Positions 58,886 to 64,000 of a stretch of 64,000 nt of DNA are shown piece after piece. The notes below the pieces were generated by a model. It was not told where the DNA came from, did no database searches, and saw nothing but the letters and a program-made list of their open reading frames with translations. The translations under genes were made by a program, and so were the position numbers. Each line of letters opens with the position of its first letter. Position 1 is the stretch's first letter. The DNA comes from Perilla frutescens (Eukaryota > Streptophyta > Magnoliopsida > Lamiales > Lamiaceae), in NCBI GenBank assembly GCA_026008535.1, contig BRKX01000006.1:9694501-9758500 (forward strand), given 5' to 3'.

Positions 58886-60681
58886 TTTTTCAGTGTTAAT
58901 TTTATAATTAAGATGGATTAATTAGTTTAATTGGAGAATAGATCAAAGTAGAGGATCGGAGGTAGCTAGAAAGCAACATGTTGCATGTATATATATACAC
59001 ATACAAAGTTATTTCGATATATATAAAAATGGGAAGTCAGATAGTATAGTGAATCGATTTCTGATTTTATGAATCTTGTTTTACTCCAAAGGATTAGAAT
59101 GTTGATATTCTTTCCTTTTCATTTTCATTTCTCAAGGGGAAATATATCATAGCTTTTACTACAAGGTTTCAGACAGCTCAACGCACTGCAAATGGGAAAG
59201 TGATACGGTGATCAAAATTTTAATAAAATTTAATCACTAGCTTAATGTCACATTTTTATTTATTTATAATAATTGATTGATGATTTCTAAAATGGAATGT
59301 ACATTATTATGTTTGATCTTCCAAATTGTGGCTCCATGTTATGAAAACATTAATTAATTGAAAAATTGTAGAGTATCTGATAGGGGTGTGATCGGCCAAA
59401 CTAAAGTAATTTTGAAAATTCGGCAAGTCTCGGACCGAATTTTATTTAGTTCACTACTATTCAATTTCAATATTTTTTTCTTTAATTTGGTATATTCAGT
59501 TCGGTAAGGTTATTTTCCCAAATAATTGGGCATCTACTGATGATATATGTGAAATATGTGTGTGTGCATGTGTGTGTATGTCTGGAAAAGTTAATTAATT
59601 TGTGCATTAATCATCTCTTAATGTACGTACGTGCATAAGAAAGGATTAGCAAATCGATCTGGTTCGATCCGGTACGGTAATTAGAAATTAAATCGAATTA
59701 GCAAACACAAAATTAATTCTATTTTCATATTATTTTAGGGTAAACCATCATTTATATCCTAAATTATATATTATAGTTTTTTCAAATCTATTTCAAATTA
59801 ACACATTTATCAAAATATCTAAATAATTTAAAAATTAATCAAACCAAAGATCAAATAAATTTTTTGACATCTGAAAATGACCGAATCTTTGTTGATATGG
59901 ACTTTTATTAAAACAAACGAGCTGACTTGGAATATTCCATATCACACTTTGATGACATGGAATTGAACATGCATCCAAGTCAACTCAATATTTATTTTTC
60001 ATTTTGACGATCATGTGGAATATGCGAGTTGGCTTTTTTCATTAAATTTTTTTAAAAAAACATTATCGGAGATCTAGCTTAGTTATTTTTAAGATGCCGA
60101 ATTGAAAATATATATGATATTAAATTTGATTAGTTTTAAAATAATTTAGGTATATATATATTTAGTTGAGAAAAATGTTAGTTTGTGATAGATTTGAGAA
60201 ACAGAAAAATATCATGTTTGAGATATAAACGATGGCTATATTTATACATAAAACTTCGGTAAACTAAAAATCAAACTGTCGAATTAATTCAGTTTAAACC
60301 GAACCAGTTTATATACTGCGAATGGCTTATTAAATTAGTTAAAAAATAAAAAAAAAATCGAACCCGTTAATATTCTAAAAATAGTCAAGAATGTTCAATT
60401 CTGATTACAGTAGTGCAATTCCATATATTGATTTATTTTTTATTTCCAGTAGTACTCCTATAAAACATCTCAAACTTAGATTAAGTAATAATTAAATTAT
60501 AAATAAAATATATACGTGCTTGAAAAAGTTATATGCACAAGCATGCGTGAGTTAACGCTGAATACAGCCATAAAAAAAGATCGAATTTAACCAAAAACAC
60601 TATACCCATAAAAATATTTATTAATTAAATACATGGTCTTTACGTATTCTTTACTAGTAAATCTAAAAAGAGACTCGTGGT

Positions 60682-60726
<45 letters not shown>

Positions 60727-60762
60727 TTGCATATATCTATCTAGCTAGCTAGGGCCGGTTGA
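58886..60762. other. Spacer between the two pectinesterase copies
   Basis: AT-rich with no frame of note. At 59381 the sequence taggggtgtgatcggcc looks like a hAT/MITE left end, followed by ttcggt-type words to about 59520 and again at 60255-60310. No right end with a duplication was found. The first 200 bases are the probable promoter of the intact pectinesterase. Confidence 0.45.
60685..60724. repeat. (AT)n microsatellite
   Basis: About 20 AT units downstream of the broken pectinesterase copy. Confidence 0.95.
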
Positions 60763-61262
60763 AATTAAATGAGTGAATCACCCAAAATTTTGGAAGCTTG
60801 GTTAATCCAGCCTTCATTATCATCAATGAATGAAATGGTTGTCAACGTACTGCCTCACCTCTTCTTCACTCAGTTTCTTCTCCCACTCCACTCTCGAAAG
60901 AAAAACGCACATAGACAACAGTAGTACTGTGCGGTGCTGTTCCAAGGATTCCATCCATCAGGGACAACAATGTCTGACATTCCAGTGTTGTAAAACAGAA
61001 CTCTTGCATAATCTCTCCATGGTCTTCCCAGAAATGCCTTCCCCTTTCCAACTATGTTGCACTCTTTAAACACGAACCCGCTCCTATCATCGGTAGGGCC
61101 GACCCTGACAATTCGGAGGTCCAAGGCGAAATAAAAAAAAGGGCCCTGAATTCTGAAGAATTCACAATCGTAGAAGGCCGATTTATCGCCTTTTATCATC
61201 GCTGCTAATGCTCTCTCCATTGGATTACCATTAGCATAAGGGGGAGAGTTGTAGGAATTCTG
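60763..61262 (-). pseudogene. Broken second pectinesterase copy
   Basis: Read on the minus strand, 61262-61148 matches the start of exon 3 of the intact gene (NSPPYANGNPMERALAAMIK, GDKSAFYDCEFFRIQ). The frame then enters foreign sequence (61147-61092) exactly where the QDTL catalytic motif should continue. It resumes at SGFVFKECNIVGKGKAFLGR and PWRDYARVLFYNTGMSDIVV (about 61085-60945), missing the DFIFG and TAQGR region. Exon 5 remnants (RVEWEKKLSEEE, then a premature stop) lie at 60895-60830. With both catalytic Asp motifs lost it cannot be an active enzyme. Same strand and high likeness point to tandem duplication. A copia element lies in its presumed intron 2. Confidence 0.88.
61092..61147. 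mobile_element. Short transposon-like insert in the broken pectinesterase
   Basis: About 55 bp (ggtagggccgaccctgacaa through to gggccct) replaces the QDTL-to-TAQGR coding part. The phrase agggccgaccctgacaatt is like the ends of a common plant hAT family (CAGGGCCGGCCCTGA as I recall it). Probably a footprint or truncated end left with a deletion. Confidence 0.5.
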
Positions 61263-61323
61263 CATCACATATATATATATATATATGTATATGTATGGAT
61301 ATTCCATGACAATATGCATGCAT

Positions 61324-61517
61324 TGAAGAAAGTAGCAGACGCCATTCGAGAGATTGTAGGGTAGAAAGAGTTGTAATTTTATTTCATCAAGAAAAGATTT
61401 GTTTACAACCTCTTTAATAGAGGAAAACATATTATTTGTAAAAGGAAATAAAATCAACATATTATTGAATCAATCTAGATCCTAATTTATCGGCTTGACT
61501 AATTCTATTTTCCAACA
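61324..61517 (-). repeat. copia 3' LTR
   Basis: Short LTR with TG...CA ends directly after the polypurine tract. The flanking 5-mer on the outer side is tgcat (61319-61323, plus strand); the partner would lie outside the window. Confidence 0.75.
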
Positions 61518-62136
61518 CTCCCCTTCAAGTTAAGTAGTGGGATCTCCGATACTTAACTTGCGAAGGACTTCAGCAAAGCATTTCGAATTTACAGCCTTAG
61601 TCAGGATATCCGCCAACTGATCTTCAGATCGAACATATGGTAACTCAATGATACCACTTTCGATTTTTTCCTTGATGAAATGTCGATCCACTTCGACGTG
61701 CTTTGTTCTATCATGTTGAACTGGATTCTCCGAGATGCTAATCGCGGCCTTGTTGTCACAGAACATCTGACTCTTTTGTGATGGTGAGAAACCAATCTCG
61801 GTCAGTAATTTTCTCAGCCATAGGATTTCTGTGATTCCACTTTTGATTCCTCTGAACTCAGCTTCAGCACTTGATAGGGCCACCACTTTTTGTTTCTTAC
61901 TCCCCCACGTGACCAAATTTCCCCCAAGAAAGGTAAAATATCCACCTGTAGATCGTCTATCCATAAGATTTCCAGCCCAATCTGCATCGGTATATCCATG
62001 TATGTCCATATGTCCAGTCTTCTCAAGTAACACTCCATATCCAACAGTTCCTTTGAGATACCGGACGATTCTTAAGGCGGCTTCCATATGTTCCAGTTGA
62101 GGTTGGTGCATGAACTGACTAACAACACCAACTGCA
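61324..62136 (-). mobile_element. Ty1/copia element, 3' part
   Basis: On the minus strand the frame from 62136 to 61530 encodes the copia RNase H region (AVGVVSQFMHQPQ, YTDADWAGNLMDRRSTGGYF, ALSSAEAEFRGI, CDNKAAISISENP, HVEVDRHFI, QLADILTKA). A polypurine tract, gaaggggag, follows. Next comes a 3' LTR of 194 bp (61517-61324) that starts TGTTGGAAAATAG and ends CTTTCTTCA. The upstream pol is cut off at 62136 by the hAT insertion and presumably continues beyond the window. The copia frame itself shows no stop here. Confidence 0.9.
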
Positions 62137-62490
62137 TAGAGGTGCCCAAAAAAAACCGGACCGGCGGTTATAACCACCGGTTTGCCGGTTTGGGACGGTT
62201 CCGGAACCGTACGGACGGTTACGGAACCGTCAACCGTAGTAGGCCAGTCCGGTTCCAGTTTGGGGGAAGGTTTTTTTTAAAAACCGCCGGTTTGGGCGGT
62301 TAACCGGCGGTTTTTGTATTTTTTTTTTTAACGGTCGAGATCACGATCCGTGTGATCTCGATCTACGGCTAGGAACGCACGGAGGCGGATTGCTGACGTA
62401 GAACCGCCGATTTTAGAGCCCAAACCGGCGGTTTGGCCGAAAACCGCCGGTTTGGGCTCCAAAACCGGCGGTTCGGCCGTTTTTTTTTCA
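62137..62490. repeat. Subterminal aaccgccgg/ccggcggtt array
   Basis: Words of the form ccggcggtt, aaccgccgg, cggttccggaaccg recur in both orientations about a dozen times. Such arrays are bound by the cognate transposase in hAT elements. They can also pair with each other to form hairpins. Confidence 0.8.
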
Positions 62491-62543
62491 AAATTTTTCA
62501 AATTCAAATTTTAAATTTTTCCCCCCACTCCCCAATTTTCACC

Positions 62544-62550
62544 TATAAAT
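62544..62550 (+). promoter_or_regulatory. TATA box of the hAT transposase gene
   Basis: TATAAAT in acctataaataccccatc lies 249 bp upstream of the ATG, between the subterminal array and a CT-rich leader (62590-62720). Confidence 0.6.
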
Positions 62551-62798
62551 ACCCCATCTCCTCCACCATTTTCACCCACACCAAAATCTCAATCTCTCTC
62601 TCTATACTTAAATTCTCTCTATTCTACTATTCAAGCAATATCATTTTCTTATTCAAGTTTTATTAAAAGTTACAATTTTACGAAGTTACTCTCTAGTCTC
62701 TCCAGTCTCCACTCTCAATCTCTCAATATCTTGATTTCTTCATTTCTTCATTTCTACAATTCTACTCATTTTCTATCATCCATTCATCCCTAATCATC

Positions 62799-64000
62799 AT
62801 GTCTAGCCGAGGTAGCCGAGCCGATAAGGGTAAAGACAAAGCTACTGCTGATAGTTCTAAAGCTCCACGTCGTCATCGTCGTACTCATTCTGGAGTACAT
62901 ATTTCTGATGATGCTGATACGACGTCGCCTCAATTTCAACAACAACAACCTGAAGAATATGTGAATCCTTATGGCGGAGCCGATAGCGGTTTCTACCATG
63001 ATCCAAGTGGTGCCGGTTTTCACAACAATCCTACTGCAGCTCAAATGGCAGTTGATGAAGAAGTGGCAAGATGGATCCAGTTTGAAGAATTACAACGATC
63101 TCAAGAATCTCGTGCTTTCAGCGGAAATCCATCCATCGATCTCAACACAGAGGAGGCGGAGGCCGTTCCAACAAGAAGTATGACACTAAAATATGCTCTC
63201 TTCACTATTCATTTCCGAAAGGTGGCAAGGAAGAATGAAGTGGGTGTGTTTGATTTGTATTGCAACTATTGTCCGAAGCAATACAAATTTCGCACTGGAG
63301 GCGGCTATGGGACGTACTGGTCACACATCACCAACAATTATCAAGTCGAACTTGGACGTGCTCAAGCTCAATCGCAACTCAACTTCCAACCGGTAAGCAG
63401 TCAAAATATCGAAAGCCAAGGTGAAGGTACGCCGTACTCATCCCAACTCTTTAGGTTTGACCTTCTAGTTGCTAGAGAACAAATGTGTTATTTTATTTGT
63501 GAAGAATCTTTAGCACTTCAATTTGCCGATAGCATGAATTTTGAACGTCGTATGAAAGCTGCTTATAATCCTGGTGCTCAAAGAATACCTAGAATGACTA
63601 TGACTAGGACCCTTGAAAAATTGCATATAAGATATAAGTCGAAATTGAAAAGTGTTATTAGTAAAATTCTTTATAGGGTTGCTATTTGTTCTGATATTTG
63701 GTCTGATAAATTTATCCGTCGTCATTATATTGCTGCTACATTGCATTGGATTGATTATTCATGGAATTTAAATAAACGTTTAGTTGCTTTTCGTAGATTT
63801 AACTGTCAACATAGTGCTACTAATATTGCTAAGGCTATTATTAAAATTTGCAATCATTTTAAAATGCTTGATAAAATTTTTTCTATTGGTTTTGATAATG
63901 CGAGTGCTAATACGGCTAGTATTAGAGAATTAATCCAAGCATGTAATCCAACCTTGCATGGTAAATATTTTCATACGCGATGTATTGCTCATATTTTGAA
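62799..64000 (+). CDS. hAT transposase, RICESLEEPER-like, runs off the window
   Basis: The frame from the ATG at 62799 stays open for 400 codons to the window end. It begins MSSRGSRADKGKDKATADSS, a basic Ser-rich start that may serve nuclear entry. A BED-type zinc finger follows at about residues 150-180 (CNYCPKQYKF, GGGYGTYWSHI; the second histidine is not at the usual place). Then comes the start of the RNase H-like core: AICSDIWSD (first catalytic Asp region), HYIAATLHWIDYSWNLNKR, IGFDNASANTASI (second Asp region) and HTRCIAHIL at the edge. The right part, with the dimerisation domain, lies outside. No stop or frameshift is present, so this could be a recent, functional copy. Confidence 0.88.
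   Translation, partial: MSSRGSRADKGKDKATADSSKAPRRHRRTHSGVHISDDADTTSPQFQQQQPEEYVNPYGGADSGFYHDPSGAGFHNNPTAAQMAVDEEVARWIQFEELQRSQESRAFSGNPSIDLNTEEAEAVPTRSMTLKYALFTIHFRKVARKNEVGVFDLYCNYCPKQYKFRTGGGYGTYWSHITNNYQVELGRAQAQSQLNFQPVSSQNIESQGEGTPYSSQLFRFDLLVAREQMCYFICEESLALQFADSMNFERRMKAAYNPGAQRIPRMTMTRTLEKLHIRYKSKLKSVISKILYRVAICSDIWSDKFIRRHYIAATLHWIDYSWNLNKRLVAFRRFNCQHSATNIAKAIIKICNHFKMLDKIFSIGFDNASANTASIRELIQACNPTLHGKYFHTRCIAHIL

Larger units (their letters stand above)
62137..64000 (+). mobile_element. hAT transposon, left part, apparently autonomous
   Basis: It begins TAGAGGTGCCCAAAA, a hAT-type end, with flanking 8-mer caactgca (62129-62136). That is the sequence expected to recur at the right end beyond the window. 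It interrupts the copia RNase H frame between Tyr and AVGVVSQ. A GC-rich subterminal array (to 62480), a promoter and an open transposase frame follow. Confidence 0.85.

Noticed and set aside
59381..60310. taggggtgtgatcgg as the left end of a hAT MITE
   Set aside because: No inverted right end or 8-bp duplication (gtatctga) was found downstream. Noted only within the spacer entry.
1..64000. CRISPR arrays, bacterial operons, tRNA and rRNA genes
   Set aside because: There are no regularly spaced direct repeats of CRISPR type. I saw no tRNA cloverleaf or rRNA signature on either strand, though small RNA genes could be missed without a search tool.

Overview
This window is a stretch of nuclear DNA from a flowering plant, most likely a eudicot. 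It is AT-rich, its genes carry many GT-AG introns, and every recognisable gene is plant-type: a FYVE protein with plant-specific repeats, a CML21/22-type calcium sensor, a many-exon NDUFAF7 homologue and a pectinesterase. The repeats (Athila-type Ty3 element, Ty1/copia, L1-type LINE, Helitrons, CACTA, hAT, Mutator and OTU-bearing MULE) are the usual plant set. The species cannot be named from the sequence.

Four host genes look intact when their exons are joined by hand, and all four joins keep one open frame. They are a FYVE zinc-finger protein (19528-24665, +, 1012 aa), an EF-hand protein (26015-27816, -, 246 aa), a mitochondrial NDUFAF7/MidA-type methyltransferase (33101-38589, +, 14 exons, 443 aa) and a secreted pectinesterase (57208-58885, -, 348 aa). 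A second, broken pectinesterase copy lies about 1.9 kb beyond the 3' end of a spacer on the far side of the intact one (60763-61262, -). The genes are unrelated and do not form a pathway.

The left 19 kb is mobile-element debris. It holds a hAT-like element (258-1335), a decayed OTU-domain MULE (2736-4870), a 4.2 kb Helitron (6271-10453), a decayed FAR1/FRS-like MULE gene inside a region rich in a short repeated motif (11149-14050), an LTR- or promoter-like unit near 16.5 kb, and a TIR-bounded AT-rich segment (17351-19107). Between the EF-hand and NDUFAF7 genes lie an L1-type LINE fragment and a 2.4 kb Helitron that itself carries a Mutator MITE.

The most striking region is 39832-56584, a set of nested insertions. 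A solo LTR on the minus strand (5-bp duplication ctaat) was hit by a 14.7 kb Athila-type element (equal 1397-bp LTRs, 5-bp duplication agcaa) and by a hAT MITE (8-bp duplication ctttctag). The Athila element was then hit by a 5.6 kb CACTA element (3-bp duplication cat), which carries exons of a NADPH-cytochrome P450 reductase gene. At the right edge a hAT element with a transposase frame open to the end of the window has inserted into a Ty1/copia element, which itself lies inside the broken pectinesterase copy. No clearly new gene system is evident. The main interest is the readable order of insertions, the gene capture, the inverted reverse-transcriptase block in the Athila element, and the repeat architecture of the FYVE protein.
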